Assembly (NCBI RefSeq): GCF_900107595.1
Contig: NZ_FNQF01000004.1
Coordinates: forward strand, 186,001 to 250,000
Origin: Psychroflexus halocasei
GTDB taxonomy: Bacteria; Bacteroidota; Bacteroidia; Flavobacteriales; Flavobacteriaceae
Direction: 5' to 3'
Length of the DNA stretch: 64,000 nt
Position numbers and translations under genes: made by a program. Below the pieces are notes generated by a model. The model searched no databases and had not been told where the DNA came from. It saw nothing but the letters and a program-made list of their open reading frames with translations. The first letter of the stretch is position 1. Each line of letters opens with the position of its first letter. Shown here piece by piece: positions 15,492-24,777 of the stretch.

Positions 15492-17954
15492 TTAAAACTC
15501 ACCCTCTCCACCATCTCCGTTGCCTTGACCTCGGCCTTGCTGTCTTGACATTTGTTTATTTTGGTTAAATCGATAAACGAAAGTCGCTGTAATTTGTCTT
15601 TCTCTCCATTGAAATTCGCTGTAAGAGGTAAACTGATCAGTAATTGTTCTGTTTTCTCTTTTACGAGAATTAAACAAATCGCTGACGTTAAGAGATATTG
15701 TTGCGTTATCATTTAAAATATCTTTACTAAGAGCTAAGTTTAATGAAGCAATTGGTTCTGTTTTCGTTTGCGCATTTTCTCTAGCCCCTCTATAAAAAGC
15801 ATTTGTTTGCCATTGAATACTCCAAGGAAGATCAACTTTTGAGCTAAATCTCGCAAAGAAGCTTTCGTTATCAGCATCATAATTCACACCGTTAAAATCA
15901 CCTTCAGTAACAAATTTATAATAATTAATACTACCATTTAATCTTAACCAACGTGCAGGATTATAAAGTAAGCCAAGTTCAGCGCCGTAACGTTCATTAC
16001 TTGATAAGTTAATTGGTATGGATCTAATTATTGGAATACCATCAGATGTTGTTTGCCCAGTATCTTCTTGAACTCTTTCAAAAGAATCAGTTTCTTTTTG
16101 GTAATAGACGGAACTTGTTAAAGTTAATTCTTTGCCCCAACGTTTTAAATAGCCGATATCAAAAGCATCAGAATACGCAGGTTCTAAGCCTGGATTCCCT
16201 TGGAATATATTAGTTCGACTTGAGCGCGATGGGAAGGGATTGATATACCATGAACGCGGTCTGTTAATTCTTCTGTTGTAGCCTAAAGTTACATTTTGAT
16301 CTTCTGATAATTCATAAGTTAAATTAACAGTTGGGAATAAACCTTTGAAGTTTTTATCAAAATCTAACTCAATATCACCAGGTATATCAGCTACATCTCC
16401 ATATGGTGTTGTTTTACCCTTCAATTGTGTATGTTCAAAACGCAAACCTAATAAGAAAGAAAAGTCTCCAAATTTATTCCCATATTGAGAATAAACGGCA
16501 GTAATATTTCTGTCATATTCAAATACATTAGAAACTGAATCATTTAAGACGAAATCACCTAAATTATTCTCGTCATATAATATGTAATCATTCTTCTCAT
16601 TCTTGTAATTTCCTCTAAATCCTGCCTCGAATTGCGCTTCACCCATTGGTAAAACATAATCAGCTTGTACTAGAAAATCCTTTTCATCAGTTTTTTCAGT
16701 CAAACTCTCAGTCACTATGTTGTCTTGGTTGGCGAAAAGTTCATTTTCGTCAATAAAATTACTCGTTTTTTCATTATCGATAGAGTATTGAATATCAGCA
16801 GTTAATTTATGCCCTTCTCTATCATATTTCTTTTCAAAGTTTAATGAAACTTGGTGACTATTTTCATCTTCACGCTCATCTTCAGTTCTTAAGGTCTGGC
16901 TGCTTAAACTTCCAGCATTGTAACGGTATGTATCATTAAAGGTTTTGTCAACATCATCACCAAATCTTGTAAAATAACTTAATGTAATTTGAGTTGTATC
17001 ATTAATAAAATAAGTTGAACCAATGTTAGCGTTATAATTTTCTCTATTTCTTTTATATTCTCGTTCTTCCATAAGATTATCATAAACTGAATTGTTGGAA
17101 GTGTAATCGTTTTCAAAATAAGCATTGCCATCTGGTTTCCTTTTAGAATAACCTAGGTTAGTAAAGATATTGAACTTGTCTGTTCTAGCATTTGCATTAA
17201 CAGAAACACCTTGGTTTAAGGGTGTTCCAACATAAGCACGCACTGACCCATTAAAGCCTAGAGTTTTGTCACGCTTTAAAATGATATTTAGAATTCCAGC
17301 TGTTCCCTCAGCGTCATATCGAGCAGATGGACTTGTAATAACCTCTACTTTATCAATGGCGTCTGCTGGTAACTGTCGAAGTACATCTGTAGATCCAAAA
17401 CCAGCAATAGCTGATGGTTTACCATTGATTAATATTCTCACATTTTCATTTCCTCTTAAGCTAATCCCGCCTTCAACATCAACATCAACAGAAGGAACAT
17501 TCGCCAAAGCATCAGTAATTGTCGCACCTGAAGTGGTTAAATCTTTACCTATGTTATAGATTTTTTTATCAAGTCTCACATCAACGGTTGTTGTTTCTGC
17601 TGTGACAACTACTTCCTCTAAGTCTGCTGCTTCAAAACCTAACTTAATAGTGCCCATGTTTTTGTTAGATGTCAAATCAATGTTTTCAAACATCTTAGTT
17701 TCAAAAGAAATATACTCAACTTTTAAGTCGTAAAGACCTTTTGGAACTTTAAATTTAAACTCTCCTTGAATATTGGTTACACCTCCATTTACGGTTTCTT
17801 TAGTTTCTGCATCAATAACAGAAATTGTTGCGTATTCAAGCGGAAAATTTTGATCTGCATCAACAACTTTACCACTTAATTCACTTTTTTGAGCGAAGAT
17901 GCTCAATGTACATAGAAAGAAAAATACTATGCTGGTCTTTAGTTTTAAAATCAC
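15492..17954 (-). CDS. TonB-dependent-receptor-like outer membrane barrel protein
   Basis: An 820-residue exported protein: signal peptide MILKLKTSIVFFFLCTLSIFAQ, a CarboxypepD_reg-like domain (about 24-105; SGKVVDADQNFPLEYATISV), a plug (about 125-225; ALANVPSVDVDVEGGISLRG and NVRILINGKPSAI), and a large barrel of the Outer_membr_beta-barrel_3 family ending with the strand QITATFVYRFN. An unusual tail follows the last strand, rich in Gly, Gln and Arg (QQGRGQGNGDGGEGEF). No clear TonB box was recognised. No SusD partner is adjacent, so a glycan uptake role is not supported; the substrate is unknown. Confidence 0.88.
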   Translation of the reverse strand: MILKLKTSIVFFFLCTLSIFAQKSELSGKVVDADQNFPLEYATISVIDAETKETVNGGVTNIQGEFKFKVPKGLYDLKVEYISFETKMFENIDLTSNKNMGTIKLGFEAADLEEVVVTAETTTVDVRLDKKIYNIGKDLTTSGATITDALANVPSVDVDVEGGISLRGNENVRILINGKPSAIAGFGSTDVLRQLPADAIDKVEVITSPSARYDAEGTAGILNIILKRDKTLGFNGSVRAYVGTPLNQGVSVNANARTDKFNIFTNLGYSKRKPDGNAYFENDYTSNNSVYDNLMEEREYKRNRENYNANIGSTYFINDTTQITLSYFTRFGDDVDKTFNDTYRYNAGSLSSQTLRTEDEREDENSHQVSLNFEKKYDREGHKLTADIQYSIDNEKTSNFIDENELFANQDNIVTESLTEKTDEKDFLVQADYVLPMGEAQFEAGFRGNYKNEKNDYILYDENNLGDFVLNDSVSNVFEYDRNITAVYSQYGNKFGDFSFLLGLRFEHTQLKGKTTPYGDVADIPGDIELDFDKNFKGLFPTVNLTYELSEDQNVTLGYNRRINRPRSWYINPFPSRSSRTNIFQGNPGLEPAYSDAFDIGYLKRWGKELTLTSSVYYQKETDSFERVQEDTGQTTSDGIPIIRSIPINLSSNERYGAELGLLYNPARWLRLNGSINYYKFVTEGDFNGVNYDADNESFFARFSSKVDLPWSIQWQTNAFYRGARENAQTKTEPIASLNLALSKDILNDNATISLNVSDLFNSRKRENRTITDQFTSYSEFQWRERQITATFVYRFNQNKQMSRQQGRGQGNGDGGEGEF

Positions 17955-17987
17955 TTGTTTTTAGTTTTAGTTTGGCATTAAGACAAC

Positions 17988-18019
17988 AACGGCTCTTCAT
18001 CGTTTAATGAAGAGCCGTT
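17988..18019 (-). terminator. Hairpin terminator after ccsBA
   Basis: A perfect 13-base stem (17988-18000 with 18007-18019) and a 6-base loop, 27 bases past the ccsBA stop. The T tract on the minus strand is weak, so it may leak into the receptor gene 34 bases further on. Confidence 0.65.
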
Positions 18020-18046
18020 AAAATTAAGTTAATAAAAATATCGAGC

Positions 18047-21000
18047 TTATTTGTAAAATTTCTTATATTTTCTGTAGGCAAAGAAACCAAGAACTAGCCA
18101 AACTCCTAAACTGATTAAAATAAATTTATAGCTTATTATTTGATCACCACTTGCGTAAGAATGTAATCCTGCTAAGTAGAAATTAACACCGAAATAAGTC
18201 ATTAAAATAGAAGCAAAAGCAATAACTGTTGCCCAATTAAATGCAAACACACCTTTAAGTCCTGGTACTAATCGCATATGAATGACAAAGGCATAAACAA
18301 AAATACTAATCAATGCCCAAGTTTCTTTAGGATCCCAACCCCAATAGCGACCCCAGCTTTCATTTGCCCATTGACCTCCTAAGAAGTTACCAATTGTTAA
18401 CATCACAAGACCAACAATTAATGAAACTTCGTTAATAAGCGACAATTCTCTAATGTTCAGTTTTAATAATTTTTGATTGCTTTTCGTCATAAATATCATT
18501 AAAAACAATGATAATAATCCAATGATCGTACTAAGCGCAAATGGTCCATAACTCCCCACAATAACAGCAACGTGAATCATTAACCAATAAGAGTCTAAAA
18601 CAGGCTCAAGGTTACCAATGCTAGGATCCATCCAATTCCAATGTGCAATCATCAAAATAATTGAACCTACAAATGTTGTTGCAGCTAAGGTTAGGTCACT
18701 TTTACGGCCAAATGCTAAACCAAAAAACATTGTTGCCCATGCCACATAAATCATACTTTCATATGCATCACTCCATGGTGCGTGTCCAGAAATATACCAC
18801 CTCGCTATTAAACCAGCGGTATGTGCTAAAAACAGAATGAGAACAATAATTTTACTGGCGTTAATTGCGATTCGTAAAGGTTTTGAAGGTTTAAAAATTT
18901 CAACCAAAACGAGAACAATCATAAAAACACCAACGTATAAGTAGTATTTAAACAACCTATTAAATATGTCTATTTCATTATATAAAATTTCGACTTCAAC
19001 CTTTTTATCAGCTGGCAAAACCTCTTTTCCGTATTTATGTTGGAAGTTATTGATACTCGTTAATATACTTTCTGGTTTAGTATAATCATCGGTTTGTTTT
19101 GCTTCTTGGAGAGATTGTAAGTATAATGACAAAACACTTTTAGTATATAAAGTATCATTTCCAGCAAAATAAGTTTCATCATCTAATTCAGAATAAGAAA
19201 CCCATTTATTATTGTGATGATTTGGGACAGGGAAAACTTTAAGCATTTTACCCTGTAAAGTATTATAAAGTAAATTGACGCGTTCATCAGCATTTTTAAA
19301 ATCCTTTTGAAATTGGTTAGGCACTTTGGCGCGATAAGCTGCTTCCAAATAAGGACCCAATTTATAACTTCCATCAGGATTAAAGAAGTTGATTAAAGAA
19401 GTATATTTAGCTTTATCTTCAACACCCAAAATATGATGAATGCTATCGTTATCAGCTTTTAGACTGATGATTGGCGCTGTGTACCAAAGTATAGGATTTT
19501 CTAACATAGAAATCATAATCTGATCTCCATTTAAGCCTTCATAAGAATCTTGTTTACCTAACTTACGCAGAAGCTGAGATGAGTATGTATTGATAGGCTT
19601 CATACGTCCACCAAAATCTTGAATTACGAGTTTACCAAAGTTCTTAGCGTGATCTTTAGGGACAGCAGATTCTTTAATTTTTGCAACAACTTCATCAATA
19701 TCATTCATTGGAGGCATTGAAGCATTAGAGTTATCATGTTGATGCCCATCATCAGTCTGATTTGTAGCAACAGAATCGACAGACGTTTCTGGTCTTGTTT
19801 GCTCTTCAACAACATTTCCACTTTCAGTCTGAGCAAATGAAGTTAGGCTAAAGAAAATAAGAAGAATCGCCGTTAAACTCGCTTTTTTCTTTTTGACTTT
19901 ATCAATTGATTTTCTAAGCGTTCCAAAACGAGAATTTTTATCAAACATTATTAACATCATACCTAAATACAATAAGAAGTAACCAATATAAGTGACCCAA
20001 GTTCCCCACCAATCATGATTAACAGAAAGCACTGTTCCCAACTCATCTGGGTCAAATGAAGCTTGGAAGAATCGGTAACCACCATGATCTAAAACATGGT
20101 TCATATAAATACTATAAGGATATGAATCGCTTCCATCAATAACCTCAACATCAGAAATAAAGGCGGCATAACTTGGCGTTGAGCGGTCTGCTGTTCCTGG
20201 TTGTTTTTCCGCAATAAAATCAACGAGTTTAAGTGAAAATGGAAGTTGAATTTCACGACTACCATAACGCAAGTGGACATCGTAACCGCCAACATTGGTT
20301 TTCTTGAAATTTTGAACCATGCCTTGACCACCGATTAGATTGATTGTATCATTTTCTCCTGCTGCGGTGATCTTTATTTTAACGCCATCGGGTTTTTCCC
20401 CTATTGGATTTTCTATTTTCACAAGATCTTCAACACCTTGTATTGTATTTTCAGGAATAACAAATTGCATTTTCCCTACATTGTATAGAGAACGCATTTT
20501 GAGTTCTTGAACTGAATCTTTAACAAGCTGACCTTTTGCTTGGTCTGCCATACGCATCCAATCACCATCAAAAGGAGAATCTATTGTAAAGCCAGATTCA
20601 TTTGTTCCAGTAATATTAATAGCACCGTCAGTTTGTTTATTAAAAGCAAAAAGAACATTATGGATATTAGCAACATCACCAGACTTCAGATAGTGATCAT
20701 GTCTGTCACCTCCACCTGATTCAACAAGTTTTAGGTAAGTATCACCATTTTGCGCTTCACGAATTCCTTCTTCTGCATTTTGTATAAACCCAATGACTTC
20801 AAATTTAATGGGATCACCATTAAAATCTGTATTTATTGTTTTTCCTACACTAATTTTAGGCCCTAAATCGATTTGATGATCCTCAACTCTACGTCTTGGT
20901 TCGCCATCAATTTCGCCGTCGATATAAGAAGATATATAAGTTTTTTCAGAAAGCATCACGTCAGTCACCTCGCCTTCTCTTATTGGCATAATACCTTCTT

Positions 21001-21304
21001 CACCAATGTATCTCGTGATAAAAGCACCAACAAGAATCAAAATAAATGATAAGTGTAAAACTAAAGTTGTCAAGCGTTCTTTACGCCATAATTTGTATCG
21101 ACTGATATTTCCTAAGAAGTTAATGACAAAGAAAACCATGATGACCTCAAACCACCAAGCATCATAAATCCATTCTCGAGCGGTAATTGTTGCAAATGAG
21201 TTTTCTACGAAAGTCCCTACTGCCATGGCCACAGCGTAGATGATAAAAAGAACAGCCATCAATCTCGTGGAGAAAAGTATATTGGCAATTTTTTTTTGAA
21301 GCAT
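18047..21304 (-). CDS. ccsBA: Fused cytochrome c biogenesis protein ResB-CcsA (CcsBA)
   Basis: A 1085-residue system II cytochrome c synthase. The N-terminal part is ResB/CcsB: three early helices, a large periplasmic region and HGGYRFFQASFDPDELG before the fourth helix. A second periplasmic segment follows an internal signal-like helix (LTAILLIFFSLTSFAQ) and contains a His/Asp-rich linker (DDGHQHDNSNAS). The C-terminal CcsA part has about eight helices and the haem-handling motif WGRYWGWDPKETWALIS. The fusion exports haem and attaches it to CxxCH of apocytochromes. It is divergent from the DUF2520 gene; a -7 element lies at 21324-21331. Confidence 0.95.
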   Translation of the reverse strand: MLQKKIANILFSTRLMAVLFIIYAVAMAVGTFVENSFATITAREWIYDAWWFEVIMVFFVINFLGNISRYKLWRKERLTTLVLHLSFILILVGAFITRYIGEEGIMPIREGEVTDVMLSEKTYISSYIDGEIDGEPRRRVEDHQIDLGPKISVGKTINTDFNGDPIKFEVIGFIQNAEEGIREAQNGDTYLKLVESGGGDRHDHYLKSGDVANIHNVLFAFNKQTDGAINITGTNESGFTIDSPFDGDWMRMADQAKGQLVKDSVQELKMRSLYNVGKMQFVIPENTIQGVEDLVKIENPIGEKPDGVKIKITAAGENDTINLIGGQGMVQNFKKTNVGGYDVHLRYGSREIQLPFSLKLVDFIAEKQPGTADRSTPSYAAFISDVEVIDGSDSYPYSIYMNHVLDHGGYRFFQASFDPDELGTVLSVNHDWWGTWVTYIGYFLLYLGMMLIMFDKNSRFGTLRKSIDKVKKKKASLTAILLIFFSLTSFAQTESGNVVEEQTRPETSVDSVATNQTDDGHQHDNSNASMPPMNDIDEVVAKIKESAVPKDHAKNFGKLVIQDFGGRMKPINTYSSQLLRKLGKQDSYEGLNGDQIMISMLENPILWYTAPIISLKADNDSIHHILGVEDKAKYTSLINFFNPDGSYKLGPYLEAAYRAKVPNQFQKDFKNADERVNLLYNTLQGKMLKVFPVPNHHNNKWVSYSELDDETYFAGNDTLYTKSVLSLYLQSLQEAKQTDDYTKPESILTSINNFQHKYGKEVLPADKKVEVEILYNEIDIFNRLFKYYLYVGVFMIVLVLVEIFKPSKPLRIAINASKIIVLILFLAHTAGLIARWYISGHAPWSDAYESMIYVAWATMFFGLAFGRKSDLTLAATTFVGSIILMIAHWNWMDPSIGNLEPVLDSYWLMIHVAVIVGSYGPFALSTIIGLLSLFLMIFMTKSNQKLLKLNIRELSLINEVSLIVGLVMLTIGNFLGGQWANESWGRYWGWDPKETWALISIFVYAFVIHMRLVPGLKGVFAFNWATVIAFASILMTYFGVNFYLAGLHSYASGDQIISYKFILISLGVWLVLGFFAYRKYKKFYK

Positions 21305-21323
21305 AGCTATATTTTTGTGGCAG

Positions 21324-21331
21324 CAAATATA
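21324..21331 (-). promoter_or_regulatory. -7 element TAtaTTTG of ccsBA
   Basis: The minus strand reads TATATTTG about 19 bases upstream of the ccsBA start. A TTG lies 24 bases further up, at the edge of the usual spacing. Confidence 0.55.
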
Positions 21332-21444
21332 TTTAAAAACAAAGGATATTCACCACAATAAACAAGATATCAATATCCGATTTATGAAAAATTTAAGAAA
21401 GAAGAAGTTCTTTGAATTTTAAAGTAATAAATCAAAGAGATTTG

Positions 21445-21452
21445 TAAATTTG
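21445..21452 (+). promoter_or_regulatory. -7 element TAaaTTTG of the DUF2520 gene
   Basis: An exact TAnnTTTG match that ends 5 bases before the ATG at 21458, so the mRNA should be leaderless or nearly so. Confidence 0.55.
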
Positions 21453-21457
21453 CTTTT

Positions 21458-22216
21458 ATGAGAAAGCTGATTTTACTCGGAACTGGCAACGTTGCCTACC
21501 ACTTATATCATGCCATATCTTCTATTGAAAATTGGGAAGTTGTGCAGGTGTATAATCACCGTGAAGAAAGTTTATCCGACTTTAACACCACAACACAAAC
21601 AACAACAAATTTAAATGAATTAGTTGATGCCAATTTGATTATTTGTTGTTTAAAAGATGATTTAATCGAATCCTATTTTGAAAAGTTAGTGGATAAGGAT
21701 TGCTTGATCGTTCATACCTCAGGCGCTAAAACACTACAGAAAAATAGAAAAAAATCAGGTGTTTTCTATCCATTGCAAAGTTTCTCTAAATACAAAACAA
21801 TGGATTATTCAAAAATTCCATTTTGTATTGAGGCCACTCGGGCAGATGATTTAAAAAAATTAGAAAATTTAGCATTATCTATTTCAGAATCAGTTTATAA
21901 AATCAATTCTAAAAAAAGATTACAAATGCATTTGGCTGCAGTTTTTGTCAATAATTTTAGCAATTATATGTTTAAATTAGGTCAAGATTTATGTATTGAA
22001 AATCATATTGATGAAGCTATTTTAATGCCGTTAATTGAAGAAACATTTGAAAAATTAAAAGATATAAAAGCTGAAGAAGCGCAAACAGGTCCAGCACGAA
22101 GACAAGATCAAGAAACAATAAATCAACATCTTAAACTTCTCAAAAAAGATTCTAAAAAAGAAATTTATAAAATAATCAGTCAACACATTAAAAACGATTA
22201 TGGAGAAAAATTATAA
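21458..22216 (+). CDS. Rossmann-like and DUF2520 domain protein
   Basis: A 252-residue protein with an N-terminal dinucleotide-binding fold (LILLGTGNVAYHLYHAI, GxGxxA type) and a C-terminal helical DUF2520 domain with the family signature AQTGPARRQDQETINQHLKLL. It resembles ProC/F420 oxidoreductase-type dehydrogenases; the substrate is unknown. It overlaps the next gene by 17 bases, so the two are translationally linked. The order DUF2520, KdsC-like phosphatase, UbiA, Maf is, to my knowledge, conserved among flavobacteria. Confidence 0.9.
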   Translation: MRKLILLGTGNVAYHLYHAISSIENWEVVQVYNHREESLSDFNTTTQTTTNLNELVDANLIICCLKDDLIESYFEKLVDKDCLIVHTSGAKTLQKNRKKSGVFYPLQSFSKYKTMDYSKIPFCIEATRADDLKKLENLALSISESVYKINSKKRLQMHLAAVFVNNFSNYMFKLGQDLCIENHIDEAILMPLIEETFEKLKDIKAEEAQTGPARRQDQETINQHLKLLKKDSKKEIYKIISQHIKNDYGEKL

Positions 22217-22706
22217 ACAAATTCTCAATGACATTACGACTTTTGTCTTTGATATTGACGGTGTTCTCACAAATGGTCAACTCAATATCACTTTAGAAGG
22301 TGATCTTTTAAGAACTATGAATGTCAAAGATGGATATGCTCTCAAAAAAGCGATTCATGAAGGCTACGAAATTCTTATTATTTCAGGCGGCACAAATGAA
22401 GGCACCCGAACCAGACTTAAGGATTTGGGCATTACAAATATTCATTTAGGCATTAATGATAAAGTAGAATGTTTAGAAGAATTTTTAGATGTTTACGATA
22501 TTAAACCTGAAAACGTCGCCTATATGGGAGATGACATTCCTGACATTTACCCGATGAAGAAAGTTGCTTTACCAACTTGTCCACAAGATGCTGTTAACGA
22601 AGTTAAAGCGATTTCGCTCTACGTTTCTCATAAAAATGGAGGCCAAGCATGTGTTCGTGATTTAATCGAACAAGTGATGAAGGCTCAAAATAAATGGCAG
22701 GTTTAA
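22200..22706 (+). CDS. HAD phosphatase, KdsC-like
   Basis: A 168-residue HAD subfamily C0 protein without a cap domain. Motif I is FVFDIDGVLTNG (nucleophile Asp18, acid/base Asp20), motif II IISGG, and motif III MGDDIPDIYPMKKV. This matches 3-deoxy-D-manno-octulosonate 8-phosphate phosphatase (Kdo synthesis for lipopolysaccharide). Specificity in the family is loose, and no other Kdo gene is adjacent, so the substrate is likely but not certain. It starts inside the preceding gene. Confidence 0.85.
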   Translation: MEKNYKQILNDITTFVFDIDGVLTNGQLNITLEGDLLRTMNVKDGYALKKAIHEGYEILIISGGTNEGTRTRLKDLGITNIHLGINDKVECLEEFLDVYDIKPENVAYMGDDIPDIYPMKKVALPTCPQDAVNEVKAISLYVSHKNGGQACVRDLIEQVMKAQNKWQV

Positions 22707-22714
22707 GCAAATAA

Positions 22715-23599
22715 GTGAAATTATTTTTCGCCATTAGACCCATAAATCTTTTCATGTTGTTTTTGACAGCGTGTTTGATTTATTGGTCTTTTTTTTCTAC
22801 TTTTAAAGTTGAGCAAAACATCTCTTTTTCTATTTTCCTTTTGATTAATTTATCCTTATTGGCGGTAAGTGCTGCGGGTTATCTCATCAATGACAAACAT
22901 GATATTCAAACGGATGCGATTAATCAAAAAACGAAAAAGCATATTTCGCTTTTAAATAGCCCACACTTTAAAAAGCTGTATTTTGGTTTGTTAATAACCG
23001 GTTTTATATCAGGTAGTTTTATCTCCATAATTTATTCAAATTGGTTTGCTTTATTTTCTTATTTTTTTGCAGTGGTTACGCTTCATTTTTATAATTCACA
23101 TCTAAAAAAAAGATTATTATTAGGAAACCTAGCAACAAGCTTATTGATTAGTCTTGCCATTTTAATTTACCCGAGTTTTGAAATTGATTTACTTAATTTC
23201 GAGAGTCATCCAACACGTATTCTCTATTTCTTTGCCTTGAGTTCTTTTCTGATTAATTTAGTCAGAGAAATTATTAAAGACATGGAAGATATCAAAGGTG
23301 ATTATGCTATTGGCCTTGATACTTTACCCATCCTAATTGGTAAAGAGCGTAGCAAAAATATATCATTTTTTATCATGATGATCAGCTCAATTGTGAGCAT
23401 ACTTTTTTACACTTTCTACTTTTTACAGAATGCATATTTACTTTTTTCTGCTTATTTATTTGTGATCATTCCTTCAGTTATCATTGCATATTTAATCAGT
23501 CAGTCAAAATTTAAAAAAGATTATTCTCGCATTAGTTTTGCTTTAAAGATTCATGCAGGATTTGGTTTACTAAGTATTTTACTATTTCATTGGTTTTAA
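22715..23599 (+). CDS. UbiA family prenyltransferase (geranylgeranylglycerol-phosphate type)
   Basis: A 294-residue membrane protein with about nine helices. The first Mg-prenyl diphosphate motif is LINDKHDIQTDAIN (NDxxDxxxD) and the second DMEDIKGDYAIGLDTLP (DxxDxxxD). Short flavobacterial members of this group are usually annotated as geranylgeranylglycerol-phosphate geranylgeranyltransferase-like. MenA is the main alternative given the menaquinone pathway, but MenA proteins differ in motif context. The start is a GTG at 22715, 8 bases after the phosphatase stop; the next ATG in frame would remove part of the first helix. Confidence 0.8.
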   Translation: MKLFFAIRPINLFMLFLTACLIYWSFFSTFKVEQNISFSIFLLINLSLLAVSAAGYLINDKHDIQTDAINQKTKKHISLLNSPHFKKLYFGLLITGFISGSFISIIYSNWFALFSYFFAVVTLHFYNSHLKKRLLLGNLATSLLISLAILIYPSFEIDLLNFESHPTRILYFFALSSFLINLVREIIKDMEDIKGDYAIGLDTLPILIGKERSKNISFFIMMISSIVSILFYTFYFLQNAYLLFSAYLFVIIPSVIIAYLISQSKFKKDYSRISFALKIHAGFGLLSILLFHWF

Positions 23600-23697
23600 T
23601 TCAATAGACTAAAATTTATAGATAAAAGTAAATTCTATCAAATGAAAGAAGAACATACATCTGACTTTAGACCACTAAAGCAACCTATCTTCATTTA

Positions 23698-23793
23698 AGA
23701 AAAACTTTAAATTATTTTTCGAAAAAACATATTCAACAAGCACTTAATATCAAAACTTTTGATATTTTAGGTCGAAAATTAAAAAATGAATAA
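23698..23793 (+). pseudogene. Relic of a T9SS type A C-terminal domain
   Basis: In the frame ending with the stop at 23791-23793 the sequence reads LNIKTFDILGRKLKNE, the typical middle of a type A T9SS sorting domain (IxIYDILGRKV). No start codon or longer frame leads into it; a stop lies at 23668. It is likely the remains of a secreted-protein gene. The ATG of the next gene (23786) lies inside it. Confidence 0.4.
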
Positions 23794-24687
23794 AACTCTA
23801 CTTCCATTATTAGCAATTTTGTTTGCGACAAATATTTACGCTCAAGACACTTCTTTTGAAGCAAGCGATAATTATAGCTTAGGAGAGATTAATGGCCAAA
23901 ATGGATGGGAAGTCCTCAGCTTTATTTCTGCAGCTTACACTATTTCGGATGAGCAAGCCTCTGAAGGAAGTTACGCTCTTAAACTCGATGTTGATCAAAC
24001 TGGAATTATACCTGGAGGCAGTATTGCTGGACCGATTAAAACATAAGCAATTTGGCCCCTTCAAATCCAGACTCTTATGAAATTTCTGCTGATTTATATT
24101 TTGATTCATCTAGTAATGGCGGCGAAATTGATTTCTACATTTATGGAGAAATGGGTACCGAAGCTTTACCTGGCGCAGCAATGGCTATTTCAGATGAACG
24201 TTTATTAATTGTTGAAATGTCAGATTTCTCAACTGCTGTTGATATGCAAATTGAAAACGACATGTTTCACAATCTTAAAATGGCTTTTGATTTCGTCAAC
24301 CAAGAAACGCTTTATTATCTCAACGGCGATTTACTTTATACAGGATCTTTAAATTTATCGGAATTTACGGGTTATGGGTTTTTAAAAACAAGCAATGGTA
24401 AAGGTTATGCTGATAATATTGTGACTTCAGAAAACACCTTAAAAACAAATCAAATTGACAAAGGTGATTTTATTCATTATGTCAATCAAAACAATTTACA
24501 TCTTCAGAATAACTCTTCTTTAAAAAATATATTGATTTATAATATTTTAGGTCAAGAAGTTATTTCAAAAAACTTAAATTCAAAAAAGGAAAGAATCTAT
24601 ATTGAAAGTTTAAAATCAGGCGTTTACATCGCTAAAGTTTCAACAGATCAAAGCACAAAAACTTTTAAGTTTATCAAAAAGGATTAA
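23786..24687 (+). pseudogene. T9SS-exported protein gene split by a one-base frameshift
   Basis: The first part (23786-24046) has a signal peptide (MNKTLLPLLAILFATNIYAQ) and a lectin-like beta segment (YSLGEINGQNGWEV). The rest continues in another frame to 24687 and ends with a type A sorting domain (LKNILIYNILGQEVISKN to SGVYIAKV). Adding one A to the run at 24038-24041 restores GPIKNISNLAPSNPDSYE and gives about 300 residues; the span is one base short of a multiple of three. The central part looks like a jelly-roll/LamG-type sandwich (YEISADLYFDSSSNGGEIDF). It may be a true pseudogene, a phase-variable tract or a homopolymer read error. Confidence 0.75.
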
Positions 24688-24716
24688 CTTTTCACAATCA
24701 AACTAATTTGACGATC

Positions 24717-24750
24717 AAAGCAGCATTATTTCTATAAATGCTGCTTTTTT
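24717..24750 (+). terminator. Hairpin terminator before maf
   Basis: An 11-base perfect stem (24717-24727 with 24737-24747), a 9-base loop and a T run. It insulates maf from the T9SS gene remnant. Confidence 0.8.
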
Positions 24751-24753
24751 ATA

Positions 24754-24761
24754 TAATTTTG
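24754..24761 (+). promoter_or_regulatory. -7 element TAatTTTG of maf
   Basis: An exact consensus match directly after the terminator, 16 bases before the maf ATG. Together they show that maf is an independent transcription unit here. Confidence 0.55.
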
Positions 24762-24777
24762 TTTCAAAAAATAAATC

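Noticed and set aside
17266-17559. 97-codon open frame on the plus strand inside the receptor gene
   Set aside because: Antisense to the conserved plug region of the receptor; composition follows the complementary strand.
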